Notes: generated by a model not told the origin, from the sequence alone. Shown: positions 25,474 to 34,311, numbered from the stretch's first letter. The stretch is 51,304 nt of DNA from Ferroacidibacillus organovorans (GCF_001642725.1 NZ_LSUQ01000017.1:1-51304), one strand, 5' to 3'. Made by a program: numbers and translations.

Positions 25474-26079
25474 GTGTACAGTTTCCCGCCCGCTCTTGCC
25501 AATCTGATCGAGCAATTGAGCTCTCTTCCGGGCATTGGTCCGAAATCTGCGCAGCGTCTCGCCTTTCATCTCGTCGCGGAGTCTCAAGAGCGAATTGAAC
25601 AGCTTGTGGAAACGATGGTGCAGGCGAAAGAAAAGCTACATACGTGTCGCGAATGTTTTGCGCTCTGTGACGGTGAGCGCTGTGATGTCTGCGCGGATGC
25701 AGAGCGCGATCAGGGGACCCTGTGCGTTGTGCAGGATACGCGCGATGTGTTTGCGCTTGAGCGAATGAATGCGTATCGCGGACTCTATCACGTCTTGGGT
25801 GGGGCGATCTCGCCGCTTGACGGCGTTGGACCCGATCAACTGCATCTCCGTCCGCTGCTTGAGCGCTTAAAGCATGCAGCGATTCACGAGGTGATCCTTG
25901 CGACGAGCACCACGATGGAGGGTGAAGCGACGGCTCACTATCTGGCAAAACTTATGCGCGGCGTGGAGGATTTGCGGGTGACGCGTATCGCGCACGGCAT
26001 ACCGATTGGCGGCGATCTTGAATACGCGGATGATTTGACGCTTGCGCGCGCGCTTGAGTATCGCCACGAAATGGCTTGA
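25474..26079 (+). CDS. recR: Recombination protein RecR
   Basis: Acts with RecF/RecO in gap repair. The N-terminal helix-hairpin-helix LSSLPGIGPKSAQRLAFHL is followed by a C4 zinc finger (Cys58, 61, 70, 73) and a Toprim domain with the characteristic ATSTTMEGEATAHYL, then RIAHGIPIGGDLEYAD. 201 residues, normal length. GTG start one base after the ebfC stop, with only a weak ribosome binding site, so it is probably translationally coupled. A strong terminator follows. Confidence 0.95.
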   Translation: MYSFPPALANLIEQLSSLPGIGPKSAQRLAFHLVAESQERIEQLVETMVQAKEKLHTCRECFALCDGERCDVCADAERDQGTLCVVQDTRDVFALERMNAYRGLYHVLGGAISPLDGVGPDQLHLRPLLERLKHAAIHEVILATSTTMEGEATAHYLAKLMRGVEDLRVTRIAHGIPIGGDLEYADDLTLARALEYRHEMA

Positions 26080-26108
26080 TGGGAATCGATTTTCGCTTCT
26101 TTTTAACG

Positions 26109-26141
26109 GTATGACGCAAGTTTGCGTCATACTTTTTTTTT
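26109..26141 (+). terminator. Rho-independent terminator after recR
   Basis: Perfect stem GTATGACGCAA (26109-26119) with TTGCGTCATAC (26122-26132), a two-base gap, and nine T's. Confidence 0.92.
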
Positions 26142-26210
26142 GTCTGACTATACTCTACTAACCCGATTGCTAGGGGATTGCTGACACGCAAATCGAGAGG
26201 GGTAGTCAGA

Positions 26211-26543
26211 GTGGCGAGTGAGTCAAGAGAAATGGTCAATCCCCATCAGGAACTTTTGGAAGAGATCGCTTTTGCAAAGGAGCAATTGCAGATTGCAAGA
26301 GAACACTTTGACTATGCGGACGGACAGGATGCGGTTGACGACGCAATCTATCTCTTATCTGCGGCAGAGATGAGGTACGAAGGTCTTTTGCGCATCGCGA
26401 AGCATCGCGGATTGATGGTTGACGCGAAAGGCCGTGCTTTGGTGACGTTACAGCGTCCATTGGAGAGGGAGCGTATCGCGCAAAAACTGAATCCTGACGT
26501 GATAAGCATGGATGAGGCGAGGTACAGAGAATCAGGTCTTTAA
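26211..26543 (+). CDS. yaaL: YaaL family protein (DUF2508)
   Basis: A small cytoplasmic protein of unknown function, 110 residues from the GTG at 26211, which has GAGGGG eight bases upstream. It matches YaaL by position (recR-yaaL-bofA) and by the helical region with a conserved YLLSAAEMRYEGLLRIAKHRG. The C-terminal 35 residues are longer than in B. subtilis. Confidence 0.75.
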   Translation: MASESREMVNPHQELLEEIAFAKEQLQIAREHFDYADGQDAVDDAIYLLSAAEMRYEGLLRIAKHRGLMVDAKGRALVTLQRPLERERIAQKLNPDVISMDEARYRESGL

Positions 26544-26573
26544 AAATCTGCGGGGAATGAGGGGGGGCATCGC

Positions 26574-26840
26574 ATGCCTGCGTATCAAATCTGGTTGATC
26601 CTCGCCGGAGGGGTTGTTCTCTTGCTGCTTTTGCGCAGTATGTATCGCGATCCGTCGCGCTATGTGGTTGGGCTTCTAAAGAACGTGATTCTCGGCGGCG
26701 CGGTCTACGTTCTGATCAATAATACACTGCGCACACACGGGTTTCACATTCCGCTGAATTGGGGGACGGTTGCCGTCACTGGAATTCTTGGCGTTCCTGG
26801 AATCGCGGCGCTCACGGTAATCGACCATTGGCTTCTTTAA
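26574..26840 (+). CDS. bofA: Pro-sigma-K processing inhibitor BofA
   Basis: An 88-residue integral membrane protein of the forespore outer membrane. It holds the SpoIVFB protease inactive until the forespore signals, thereby timing SigK activation. It has two hydrophobic segments (LILAGGVVLLLLL and the C-terminal VAVTGILGVPGIAAL), the conserved internal NN (LINNTL) and the GVPG motif. GAGGGGGG precedes the ATG. Its presence shows that the SigK checkpoint exists in this organism. The last four bases overlap the convergent flippase gene. Confidence 0.9.
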   Translation: MPAYQIWLILAGGVVLLLLLRSMYRDPSRYVVGLLKNVILGGAVYVLINNTLRTHGFHIPLNWGTVAVTGILGVPGIAALTVIDHWLL

Positions 26841-28468
26841 GCGCGCAGGAAGCGGCTTATCAGTCTCCCGACAAGCGGTAAATGGACGAGTTCATCGAGC
26901 GTCGATGCTTTGAAAAAGAATGCGGATAAGAGATAAATGGGTATCCCGAGCGCGAGCCCGAGGAGCAGGATCGCGAGTGCAAGCAAACGCGAGTGATCGA
27001 GTGTGAGCGCGTGTGCAACCGATTGGCCGACGCGCTCAATGCCATAGAGCCACGCCCCGAAAACGAGTGTTGCGAGAAAGGGTCTGACACTCAGTTTGAC
27101 ATAGGAGATACGCAGCCCTGAGATGCGGCGAATCAACGCCATGTTGAGCCAGGAGGACAGTGCGTATTCGGCGATACTTGCATACGCTGCGCCTGCAATG
27201 CCATAGATCGGAATGAGTGTGAGGTTTAAAGCAAGTTTTAGGACTGCGCCTGCCGCCATATGGACGACAGGGCGATAGAACGCATTGTATCCTTGGAGGA
27301 TATACGTTGAGACCAATTCAAGTCCAGAGAGAACAACAATGATGGAGGTTGCCTTCATCATTGTGACGCCATCTGTCCCGCGAAACAATGCGATGTCAAT
27401 CGGGCGCGCCATCGTAAAAAGTACGGCAAACGCGGGAAGCGCGATGAGTGTCGACATATGCAGCGCTTGGTGCAGGCGCGTGCGCGTCAGCGCAGGATTG
27501 CGTAGTGTGACGCTCTCCGAGATGGCGGGAAGCGCGGATGTGCCGATGGCTGTTGCGAACGAGAGGGGCAACTGGATTAAACGGAGCGCTTCGCCAGAGT
27601 AAACACCGTACTGTGAAAACGCGCTTACAAGCGTGGCGCCGCTTGTAACGAGTACGCGTGGAACGGTCCATCCGTCGATGGTTTGCGAGATCGGCAAGAC
27701 GAGTGTTCCAAGTGTGATTGGGAGCGACATCGCAAAGAGATTGCGCAAGATGGGCCGCGCGCGCAGCGCCGATTTTTTGAGGTGGGGCAAGCGGCGAAGG
27801 GTTTCTCTGCGCATTTTTTTTACGGATTGCAAAAGCAACATAAAGGCTGTAATCGCGCCGGCGGTGGCGCCAAACGTGGCGATCGCCGCAGTCACGGTAG
27901 GACCTGCCCCCATCTTTACCGCGATGATCAGCGCTAAAAGGACGACGACGACGCGCGTGATTTGCTCGACGACCTGCGATGCGCCGGACTGTTTTAATCG
28001 AAAGTTTCCTTGGAGATAGCCGCGCTGCGCACTCATGAGGGGAAGCAGCAAAAGTGCTGGCGCGAGTGCGCGGATCGCGGGAATGGCAGCGATGCGCATG
28101 GCGTCTCCGGGGACCGATAGTCCGACGAGGTAGGGGCCTGCAAACCACATAATGAGAAACGCGGGGATGCCAAGGAGCATCAAGAAGCGACCTACGATAC
28201 TGAACATGTGGCTGGCTTCGCGAAGCTTTCCTTGTGCGACAAAGTCACTGATCGATTTTGAGAGGGCGAGTGGGAAACCGGCTGTTGACAGGGTGATCAT
28301 GACGGTATAAAGAGGATAGACGAGTTGATATAATCCGAGTGCGTAATTGCCGATCAGGTTTTGCATTGGCACGATGAGCGCAATCCCAAGGATTCGGGAG
28401 ATGAAAACAGCACTTACCATAGATGACGCTCCGCGGCGAAATTTTGTTTCATCCGAATCGGGCCTCAT
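26837..28468 (-). CDS. MurJ/SpoVB-like polysaccharide flippase (MVIN/MATE superfamily)
   Basis: 543 residues with about 14 hydrophobic segments, typical of the SpoVB/YabM/YtgP group that moves lipid-linked precursors across the membrane. The N-terminal signature (FISRILGIALIVPMQNLIG, then GLYQLVYPLYT) is present, followed by GYLQGNF. In spore formers paralogues serve cortex or cell-wall synthesis; which one this is cannot be told from the sequence. AGGAGG precedes the ATG. It is convergent with bofA. Confidence 0.86.
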   Translation of the reverse strand: MRPDSDETKFRRGASSMVSAVFISRILGIALIVPMQNLIGNYALGLYQLVYPLYTVMITLSTAGFPLALSKSISDFVAQGKLREASHMFSIVGRFLMLLGIPAFLIMWFAGPYLVGLSVPGDAMRIAAIPAIRALAPALLLLPLMSAQRGYLQGNFRLKQSGASQVVEQITRVVVVLLALIIAVKMGAGPTVTAAIATFGATAGAITAFMLLLQSVKKMRRETLRRLPHLKKSALRARPILRNLFAMSLPITLGTLVLPISQTIDGWTVPRVLVTSGATLVSAFSQYGVYSGEALRLIQLPLSFATAIGTSALPAISESVTLRNPALTRTRLHQALHMSTLIALPAFAVLFTMARPIDIALFRGTDGVTMMKATSIIVVLSGLELVSTYILQGYNAFYRPVVHMAAGAVLKLALNLTLIPIYGIAGAAYASIAEYALSSWLNMALIRRISGLRISYVKLSVRPFLATLVFGAWLYGIERVGQSVAHALTLDHSRLLALAILLLGLALGIPIYLLSAFFFKASTLDELVHLPLVGRLISRFLRA

Positions 28469-28593
28469 CCATATTCCTCCTAAAACGCATCATCATCGCC
28501 CCAGTATACCACAGCCCGTACTTTATCCCTTGTGGCACTTCTTCTCTTCGTTTCATAGGGTATAGGCGTTAGCCACCCGTACCCCGTACCCTC

Positions 28594-28623
28594 GTATAAA
28601 TGGGTCGCTAGAGAGGTATACTG
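28594..28623 (+). promoter_or_regulatory. Possible forespore (SigF/SigG-type) promoter of csfB
   Basis: GTATA (28594-28598), a 16-base spacer, then GGTATACTG (28615-28623), resembling the SigF/SigG pattern G-(C/T)-ATA ... GGnnAnAnT with one mismatch. The embedded TATACT could also serve SigA. In B. subtilis csfB is read by SigF and SigG. Confidence 0.4.
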
Positions 28624-28653
28624 TTTGATAGACCTCAGACGAGGAGTCGGCGC

Positions 28654-28857
28654 ATGATGGAAGAAGAGCAATGTTGTTTGATTTGCGAAGCGCGCGTCCG
28701 CGAAGGGATCGTTCTGCTCGGACACACGATCTGTGCGGATTGTGAACAGGAAATGATTCACACCGAAGTAGACGACGAGCTGTACGCTTATTTTGTTGAA
28801 AAACTGCGCACATTGTGGTTTGAATTGACGATGCGCCCGGAGACGGGAACGCCGTAA
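28654..28857 (+). CDS. csfB: Anti-sigma factor Gin (CsfB)
   Basis: A 67-residue zinc protein with two CxxC knuckles (Cys8/Cys11 and Cys27/Cys30) and the family pattern CLIC ... GI-L ... ICADCE ... Y-YFVEKL. In B. subtilis Gin binds and inhibits SigG in the early forespore and SigE in the forespore, enforcing compartment timing. The position before yaaO and tmk matches B. subtilis. AGGAG lies eight bases before ATG 28654. Confidence 0.87.
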   Translation: MMEEEQCCLICEARVREGIVLLGHTICADCEQEMIHTEVDDELYAYFVEKLRTLWFELTMRPETGTP

Positions 28858-28890
28858 TACGGTTGCCAGTCTCTACGCTTAAACGAGGTG

Positions 28891-28916
28891 ATCCTGCACA
28901 CTGTGGCAGGATTTTT
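28891..28916 (+). terminator. Terminator after csfB
   Basis: ATCCTGC (28891-28897) pairs with GCAGGAT (28906-28912), followed by TTTT. Confidence 0.75.
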
Positions 28917-28948
28917 CCTTGTCTAAGGCGAATGATAAGGGTATGAAC

Positions 28949-30313
28949 ATGTACGGAAACAAGGATCAAATGCGCATGCCGATTGTGGAAGCGCTACTAC
29001 AACACATGAGAATGGAGCGTACGAGCGCGCACGTTCCTGGTCATAAAACAGGCAAAGGGTTGGATCCGCTGATGGATGCGCTGGTGGGTCAAGCCTACAT
29101 GCTTGATTTCACAGAGCTTCCGGATTTGGACGATTTGCATCGCCCCGACGGAGTGATTGCTGAGGCGCAGCGTTTGGCGGCGTTCGCTTTTGGTGCAGAT
29201 GACACTTATTTTCTTGTCGGGGGCAGCACAGCGGGAAACTTGGCTGCACTTTTATCCGTCTTAGAGGTGGATGATGTTGCGCTCATCGCGCGACACGCCC
29301 ATCAATCTGTGTGGAATGGTCTCACCCTCGCGCGCGCGCAGGGTGTGATGATCGAGCAGGAACGGGACGATGTGACGACATGGAGCGACGTGGAGCGAGC
29401 GCTCGCAGAGTATCCTGACGCAAGGTTGGTCGTTCTCACGAGTCCGAATTATGACGGCGTGACGTCTGACGTCGAGGCGATTGCAACGCTTGCGCACGCC
29501 CGCGGCTGTCTGTTGATGGTGGATGAGGCGCACGGCGCGCATTTTGGCTTTTCCTCTGCTGTGCCGCGCTCGGCGCTTTCGCAGGGGGCTGATCTTGTCG
29601 TTCAAAGCACGCATAAGATGCTTACATCCCTTACGCAAACTGGGATGCTCCATTTGAAAGGAACGCGTATCTCTCGGCACCGCGTGCAGGCGATGCTGCG
29701 TGTCGTGCAATCCTCGTCGCCATCGTACCTGCTGCTGGCGTCGCTTGATGCGGCGCGCAAATGGGTGATGGCGGGGGGAGACGTGCAGATCGGTCGAATG
29801 GCAGGCGTGTTGGAGGAGGCAAAGTCGCTGCTGAATGCAGAGCGCGAGACGATTGTGCAAGGGGCGGCAGAGCGCGAGCGCGATCCCTTTAAGTGGCAGG
29901 TGAGCGCAGAATCGTTTCACTGCACAAGTCTTGAATTGCGGCAAGCGCTGGAGCGCGAGTTCGGGATTTACCCGGAGAAGCATGATGCGTTCTATGTCTT
30001 GTTGGCGTGGTCTCCAGCGAGTGCGCGGCGTGACGTGGAGCGCGTGGTAAAGGCGCTTTTGGCGTTGCGTACTCGCGTGTATGCAGATACGCCGCTGCCA
30101 ACGGCGGTGTGTCGCGTTTATGAGGCGGTGGGCAGTGTACTTTACGATGCCATCGTGCCGTATCCACCCGGAATTCCGCTCCTTTTTGCGGGAGATTGTC
30201 TCACGGAGGAAAAGGCGCGCGCGATCGAGCAACTGTGGCGGGCGGGTGTTGCGATGGATGGCATCCACGCAATGGACGGCCGGGTTTTGTCTCTTCAGGA
30301 GGTGCGCGCGTGA
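28949..30313 (+). CDS. yaaO: Orn/Lys/Arg decarboxylase-family PLP enzyme (YaaO-like)
   Basis: A fold-type I pyridoxal-phosphate decarboxylase of about 454 residues, the short form found in Bacillota. Motifs: HVPGHKTGKGLDP near the N-terminus, FLVGGSTAGNLAAL, MVDEAHGAHFGF, and the PLP lysine in STHKMLTSLTQTGMLH. The amino acid used cannot be decided from sequence. Start ATG 28949 is placed seven bases after AAGGG; ATG 28943 is too close to it and TTG 28919 has no ribosome binding site. The stop overlaps the tmk start. Confidence 0.87.
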   Translation: MYGNKDQMRMPIVEALLQHMRMERTSAHVPGHKTGKGLDPLMDALVGQAYMLDFTELPDLDDLHRPDGVIAEAQRLAAFAFGADDTYFLVGGSTAGNLAALLSVLEVDDVALIARHAHQSVWNGLTLARAQGVMIEQERDDVTTWSDVERALAEYPDARLVVLTSPNYDGVTSDVEAIATLAHARGCLLMVDEAHGAHFGFSSAVPRSALSQGADLVVQSTHKMLTSLTQTGMLHLKGTRISRHRVQAMLRVVQSSSPSYLLLASLDAARKWVMAGGDVQIGRMAGVLEEAKSLLNAERETIVQGAAERERDPFKWQVSAESFHCTSLELRQALEREFGIYPEKHDAFYVLLAWSPASARRDVERVVKALLALRTRVYADTPLPTAVCRVYEAVGSVLYDAIVPYPPGIPLLFAGDCLTEEKARAIEQLWRAGVAMDGIHAMDGRVLSLQEVRA

Positions 30314-30951
30314 GTGGGCGAGGGTGGTTTATCACGTTTGAAGGCATTGACGGTGCCGGAAAATCAACGCAGGTCGACCGAATGTGTGAAAGGCTGCGCG
30401 AAAGTAGCGTGCGTGTGACCCGCACACGCGAGCCGGGGGGTACGCCGATTGGTGACCGCATTCGGGGGCTGTTGCTGGATCCTGCGAGTTCGATGCACCT
30501 TGTGACGGAAGCCTATCTCTATGCTGCATCACGCGCGGAGCACGTGCGCTCTGTGATTCGACCCGGTTTGGCGGACGGTGCGCTCGTGATTAGCGACCGT
30601 TTTGTCGAAGCGAGTATGGCGTATCAGGCAGAAGGCGAATTGACAGTCGGGCGCATTGCGAAGCTCAATGAGATCGCGTTGGATGGGCTAGAGCCAGACC
30701 TGACGATTCTCATTGACCTGCCGGTGGTGCGCGCTCGTGAACGGTTGATGCGCACAGGAAATGCCGCAGATCGACTTGAGCGGCGTGATGATCTTTACTT
30801 TGAACGAGTTCGTGGTCGGCTATTGCAGATTGCTGCAGCTCATCCAAACCGCGTATTCGTCTTTGACGGTGAGATGGATCCTGCTGAATTGCATGAAGCG
30901 ATCTGGCGACAAGTGAAAACGCGCGTCGGAATCATCCGGGAGGAGAGATGA
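30310..30951 (+). CDS. tmk: Thymidylate kinase
   Basis: Phosphorylates dTMP to dTDP. 213 residues with P-loop FEGIDGAGKSTQ, the DR(Y/F) region SDRFVEASMAYQ and the lid RLMRTG. GTG start at 30310 follows CAGGAGG and overlaps the yaaO stop, so the genes are coupled. A longer frame to 30196 is only the overlap region. Confidence 0.96.
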   Translation: MSGRGWFITFEGIDGAGKSTQVDRMCERLRESSVRVTRTREPGGTPIGDRIRGLLLDPASSMHLVTEAYLYAASRAEHVRSVIRPGLADGALVISDRFVEASMAYQAEGELTVGRIAKLNEIALDGLEPDLTILIDLPVVRARERLMRTGNAADRLERRDDLYFERVRGRLLQIAAAHPNRVFVFDGEMDPAELHEAIWRQVKTRVGIIREER

Positions 30952-30954
30952 AGG

Positions 30955-31284
30955 ATGCAACTGATCTACGCCATTGTTCAAGATAAAGATGTGCAACGGT
31001 TGAACGATCAACTCGTGAAGGCGGGTGTTCGAGCGACGAAGTTAGCATCGACTGGCGGATTTTTACGGGCAGGGAACACCACGTTTTTAATCGGGGTAGA
31101 AAACGATCAAGTTGACCGTGTTCTGGAACTGATTCGGCAGAGTTGCCGCGCGCGCGAACAATTGGTGACACCGCTCTCGCCACTCGGCAATCAAGTAGAG
31201 TCTTACGTTTCCTATCCTGTATCGGTGCAGGTGGGTGGCGCAACCGTGTTCGTGGTGCCGGTCGATCGCTTCGAGCAGTTTTAG
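30955..31284 (+). CDS. darA: Cyclic-di-AMP receptor (PII-like)
   Basis: A 109-residue trimeric signal-transduction protein (YaaQ/DarA/PstA). Hallmarks are MQLIYAIVQDKD, KLASTGGFLRAGNTTFLIGVE and the C-terminal GGATVFVVPVDRFEQF. It binds c-di-AMP; downstream partners are unknown. It lies three bases after tmk in the same operon. Confidence 0.93.
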   Translation: MQLIYAIVQDKDVQRLNDQLVKAGVRATKLASTGGFLRAGNTTFLIGVENDQVDRVLELIRQSCRAREQLVTPLSPLGNQVESYVSYPVSVQVGGATVFVVPVDRFEQF

Positions 31285-31300
31285 ACGGGTGGGGTATTCC

Positions 31301-31753
31301 ATGAAGATTGAGACTCGATCGGGGCGTCCCCTGCGCATGCCGCCAGCGCGCCCCGGGGATGCGGTGGGGCGGGTGACAGCGCGCGAGGATCCCTTCATGA
31401 TGAAACTTGCGCAGGAAGAGGAGCGAAGGGCGCGTGAAGCGTGGGAGCGTCTTTTGGCGGATGTAGAATCTCGCGGACGCGCCTTCGTGGATCACCCGTC
31501 TGTCGCCACATGCGCCGCCTATCGAGACGCGATGCGTGCGCTCATGCGCCACGGGGTTTCAAGCGCTCTTCGCCTGCGGACACAAGTCATTCACGATTTG
31601 CGCGGTCGCCAGCAGGTTCACGCGGTGGTTGAACAGATCGACCAAGCGCTTGTAGAATTGATGGAACAGGCGATTGGACAAAACCTTACGCGTCTTGAGA
31701 TTTTGACGCGCTTGGGCGAGTTGCGCGGTTTGGTGATCAGTCTTGCGCTTTAG
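31301..31753 (+). CDS. yaaR: YaaR family protein (DUF327)
   Basis: A 150-residue, mostly helical cytoplasmic protein of unknown function. It matches YaaR by position (between yaaQ/darA and holB) and by features such as YRDAMRALMRHGV and RLEILTRLGELRGLVI. GGGTGGGG precedes the ATG at 31301; an upstream extension to 31235 overlaps darA and is not used. Confidence 0.8.
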   Translation: MKIETRSGRPLRMPPARPGDAVGRVTAREDPFMMKLAQEEERRAREAWERLLADVESRGRAFVDHPSVATCAAYRDAMRALMRHGVSSALRLRTQVIHDLRGRQQVHAVVEQIDQALVELMEQAIGQNLTRLEILTRLGELRGLVISLAL

Positions 31754-31813
31754 ACGTGGGCACCTTTCCGTCGATTGCCAGAGAGAACAGCGCGTTGTGA
31801 AGGGAATTTTCAG

Positions 31814-32704
31814 ATGGATCAGGATACTTTTTTACAATCCCTACAGACTGCGCGCGCGCAAGGGAAGTTGAACCACGCCTATCTTCTAACACAAAATTCA
31901 CAGCGTGAATTGCGGGAGACGGCGCAAAAGGCGATCGCAGCACTTACGTGTGAGCGTGGTGCGATCGAGGGATGCGGCGAGTGCCCGGCGTGCATGAAGC
32001 GTATTTCGGATAATCTTCCACATGTGACATGGCTTGAACCTGATGGAAGTTCGCTTAAAATTGCCCAAATGAGGGCTGCTATGCACCGGGATCACACAAA
32101 ACTGCCTACCGGCACGCTTGCGCTTATTTTTTTTGAACAAGCGCAGCGAATGACGGTGGAAGCGGCTAATTCAATTTTAAAATGGATCGAGGAACCTCAC
32201 GCGCAGCGTGTTTTTTTTCTGCTTACAACCTCTCCATTTGCGCTCTTGCCGACCATTCGCTCGCGCTGCACACTGATTCGCCTCAACGATGCAAGGGCGA
32301 ATCAAGAAGAACCGTCTGATGAACGATTTGCGGAGCTTGAAGCGGCAGTGCTAGAATTGGTTGAACTGTGCAAAACCAAACCGCATCGTGCATGGCATTT
32401 TGCAAATGATCGCGTGGCAAAACTCCAGGTGAAGCCGGAGGAAATGCCCGTTTTTTTTGATCGAGTGATTATTTCTTTTCGCGATTTATCGCGCGACCAA
32501 GCGCGGTTGGATCAAGCGGCATTGGCACCTGTTGGTGCGGCCACTCGATCGGTCGATGGAATCGATGCTTACCAACTCGCGCGTGCCTACGCGCAGTGTG
32601 CCTTGCTTTTTTCCCATGCGCGCAAGCGTTTGTCCCATCATGTTAATGGAATTTCACTTTTAGAAGTGACGCTCATGGATGTAGCCAAGGTTCTTCACGG
32701 ATAG
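31814..32704 (+). CDS. holB: DNA polymerase III subunit delta'
   Basis: Clamp-loader subunit, a paralogue of DnaX without a working Walker A: the P-loop position reads LLTQNSQRE. Zinc cysteines are in [16 protein letters not shown]; sensor 1 region [19 protein letters not shown] is intact. 296 residues. GAAGGGA precedes ATG 31814. In B. subtilis ricT (yaaT) follows; here yabA follows directly. Confidence 0.9.
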   Translation: MDQDTFLQSLQTARAQGKLNHAYLLTQNSQRELRETAQKAIAALTCERGAIEGCGECPACMKRISDNLPHVTWLEPDGSSLKIAQMRAAMHRDHTKLPTGTLALIFFEQAQRMTVEAANSILKWIEEPHAQRVFFLLTTSPFALLPTIRSRCTLIRLNDARANQEEPSDERFAELEAAVLELVELCKTKPHRAWHFANDRVAKLQVKPEEMPVFFDRVIISFRDLSRDQARLDQAALAPVGAATRSVDGIDAYQLARAYAQCALLFSHARKRLSHHVNGISLLEVTLMDVAKVLHG

Positions 32705-32738
32705 TGAAGATTGCGGTCTATGTCAAAAGGAGGTTCCT

Positions 32739-33050
32739 GTGGATCAACAACGCATCGCCATGAGGGTTCAACTCTTGCAAGAGCGTATCGAACAATTGCA
32801 GAGTGAGCTTCAGGAACTTTTACTTGTCGTACATGATTTGGCAACTGAGAATCAACGTCTTTCGCTGGAGAACGCCCACCTTCATGAACGAGCAAGAAAA
32901 TACATTGACAAGCAGCCGACAGTTGAGGGCGAGGCCATGCATTACTTGCGTCAACTCTATGAAGAGGGTTTTCACATCTGCAATGTGAATTATGGTTCAT
33001 TGCGAAAGGGCGACTGTCTTTTCTGCTTACAGGGTTTAGAACGCGTGTGA
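32739..33050 (+). CDS. yabA: Replication initiation control protein YabA
   Basis: A 103-residue regulator that binds DnaA and DnaN and limits replication initiation. The N-terminal half is a leucine-zipper-like coiled coil ([17 protein letters not shown] ...). The C-terminal zinc module has HICNVNYG and GDCLFCL. GTG start after AAAAGGAGG. Confidence 0.9.
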   Translation: MDQQRIAMRVQLLQERIEQLQSELQELLLVVHDLATENQRLSLENAHLHERARKYIDKQPTVEGEAMHYLRQLYEEGFHICNVNYGSLRKGDCLFCLQGLERV

Positions 33051-33087
33051 CCCATTTAGAATGCGCGAAGATCAGTGAGGATCTGAC

Positions 33088-33954
33088 ATGGAGAACAGAA
33101 TGACGGGAACACTTTACGTGGTTCCAACCCCGATTGGCAATTTGGAAGATATGACTCTGCGTGGTCTGCGTGTGCTGCGCGAGGTCGATTTCATTGCGGC
33201 AGAGGATACAAGGCATACCCGCAAGTTGCTCTCGCACTATGAAATTGTGCCCAGGGAACTTTTTCCCTATCATCAACACAATGTGTTAGGCTCCTCCGAG
33301 CAGATTGTAGCCCGGTTGCGGGAGGGAAAGTCGGGGGCGCTTGTCTCTGATGCGGGCATGCCTGGCATTTCCGATCCGGGAGCTGAGATGATCGGTGCAT
33401 TGCTTCGCGAGTCGCTGCCATATATCGTGTTGCCTGGCGCCAGCGCGAGCTTGACAGCGCTTGTCGGTTCCGGTCTTGACACGAGAATGTTTCAGTTTTT
33501 CGGGTTTTTTCCGCGAGAGCGAAAGGGGCAGGAATCGCTCGTTGAACGCTTGCGAAACGAGGGTGCAACAACGATTTTTTATGAGTCGCCACATCGTATT
33601 CGCGCGACACTTCAGGTTTTATACGAAGGCGTGGGCAATCGTCGGTTTGTCCTTGCGCGCGAACTCACAAAGCTTCACGAGCGATATGTACGAGGCATGC
33701 TTTGCGATGCGCCAGAGCTTTTGTCTGAAGATGATGAGCGTGGTGAAATCGTACTGATTCTCGAAGGTCACTCACAACAGAGTGAGGATCGTGAAGAGAG
33801 CTTGACGAACGAGCAAATCAAACTTCGTGTAGGGCGCCTCGCGGCAGCGGGCATTCCCGCAAAAGAGGCGATGCGAGTGGTTGCGAAGGAAGCGGGGCTA
33901 TCGCGGCGAGAGGTCTATCAGGTGTTGCTTGACCACGCGGATGACGAATTTTGA
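33088..33954 (+). CDS. rsmI: 16S rRNA (cytidine(1402)-2'-O)-methyltransferase
   Basis: An SAM-dependent tetrapyrrole-methylase-fold enzyme acting in the ribosomal P-site region. 288 residues. Motifs: VPTPIGNLEDMTLRGLRVL, AAEDTRHTRKLL, VSDAGMPGISDPGAE, FYESPHR and LARELTKLHE. In B. subtilis it is preceded by yabB (trmN6) and yazA; these are absent here and it follows yabA directly. Confidence 0.95.
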   Translation: MENRMTGTLYVVPTPIGNLEDMTLRGLRVLREVDFIAAEDTRHTRKLLSHYEIVPRELFPYHQHNVLGSSEQIVARLREGKSGALVSDAGMPGISDPGAEMIGALLRESLPYIVLPGASASLTALVGSGLDTRMFQFFGFFPRERKGQESLVERLRNEGATTIFYESPHRIRATLQVLYEGVGNRRFVLARELTKLHERYVRGMLCDAPELLSEDDERGEIVLILEGHSQQSEDREESLTNEQIKLRVGRLAAAGIPAKEAMRVVAKEAGLSRREVYQVLLDHADDEF

Positions 33955-33987
33955 ACGTATTCTTGTAATCGTGTATAAAGAGCATGA

Positions 33988-34061
33988 CCTTTGTAACCGC
34001 GCCGCTTGGCAGGGTGCCGTTGACAAAAACTGCACTCGCGGCGCTTGGTACGGTACAAAGG
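33988..34061. repeat. Long inverted repeat between rsmI and abrB
   Basis: The left arm CCTTTGTAaCCGCGCCGC (33988-34005) pairs with two right blocks GCGGCGC (34038-34044) and CGGTACAAAGG (34051-34061). It sits between two convergent genes and could act as a bidirectional terminator, although neither side has a good T-run. Confidence 0.55.
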
Positions 34062-34068
34062 ATAAAGA

Positions 34069-34311
34069 TTATGCCTTTTGCATTTCGGCGATGCATGAAG
34101 GGCAGATGTTTTTGCCGCGAAAGTGGACAATGTTGTCAGCTTGACCGCAAAAAATACACGCCGGTTCATACTTTTTCAAAACAATGCGATCGCCGTCGAC
34201 ATAGATTTCAAGCGCGTCTTTTTCGGCGATTCCGAGCGTTCTTCGCAACTCGATCGGAATGACAACACGACCTAATTCATCGACTTTCCTGACGATGCCA
34301 GTGGATTTCAT
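34069..34311 (-). CDS. abrB: AbrB-family transition-state regulator with a C-terminal zinc-knuckle-like tail
   Basis: 80 residues. The N-terminal swapped-hairpin DNA-binding domain (residues 1-48) is nearly identical to B. subtilis AbrB: MKSTGIVRKVDELGRVVIPI and ELRRTLGIAEKDALEIYVDG. The C-terminal half differs completely. Instead of the AbrB multimerisation region it has two CxxC pairs (Cys52/55 and Cys70/73), suggesting a small zinc-binding module. In B. subtilis AbrB represses post-exponential and sporulation genes. Start ATG 34311 is preceded by GGAGGAGG; the open frame to 34356 is not needed. Confidence 0.9.
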   Translation of the reverse strand: MKSTGIVRKVDELGRVVIPIELRRTLGIAEKDALEIYVDGDRIVLKKYEPACIFCGQADNIVHFRGKNICPSCIAEMQKA

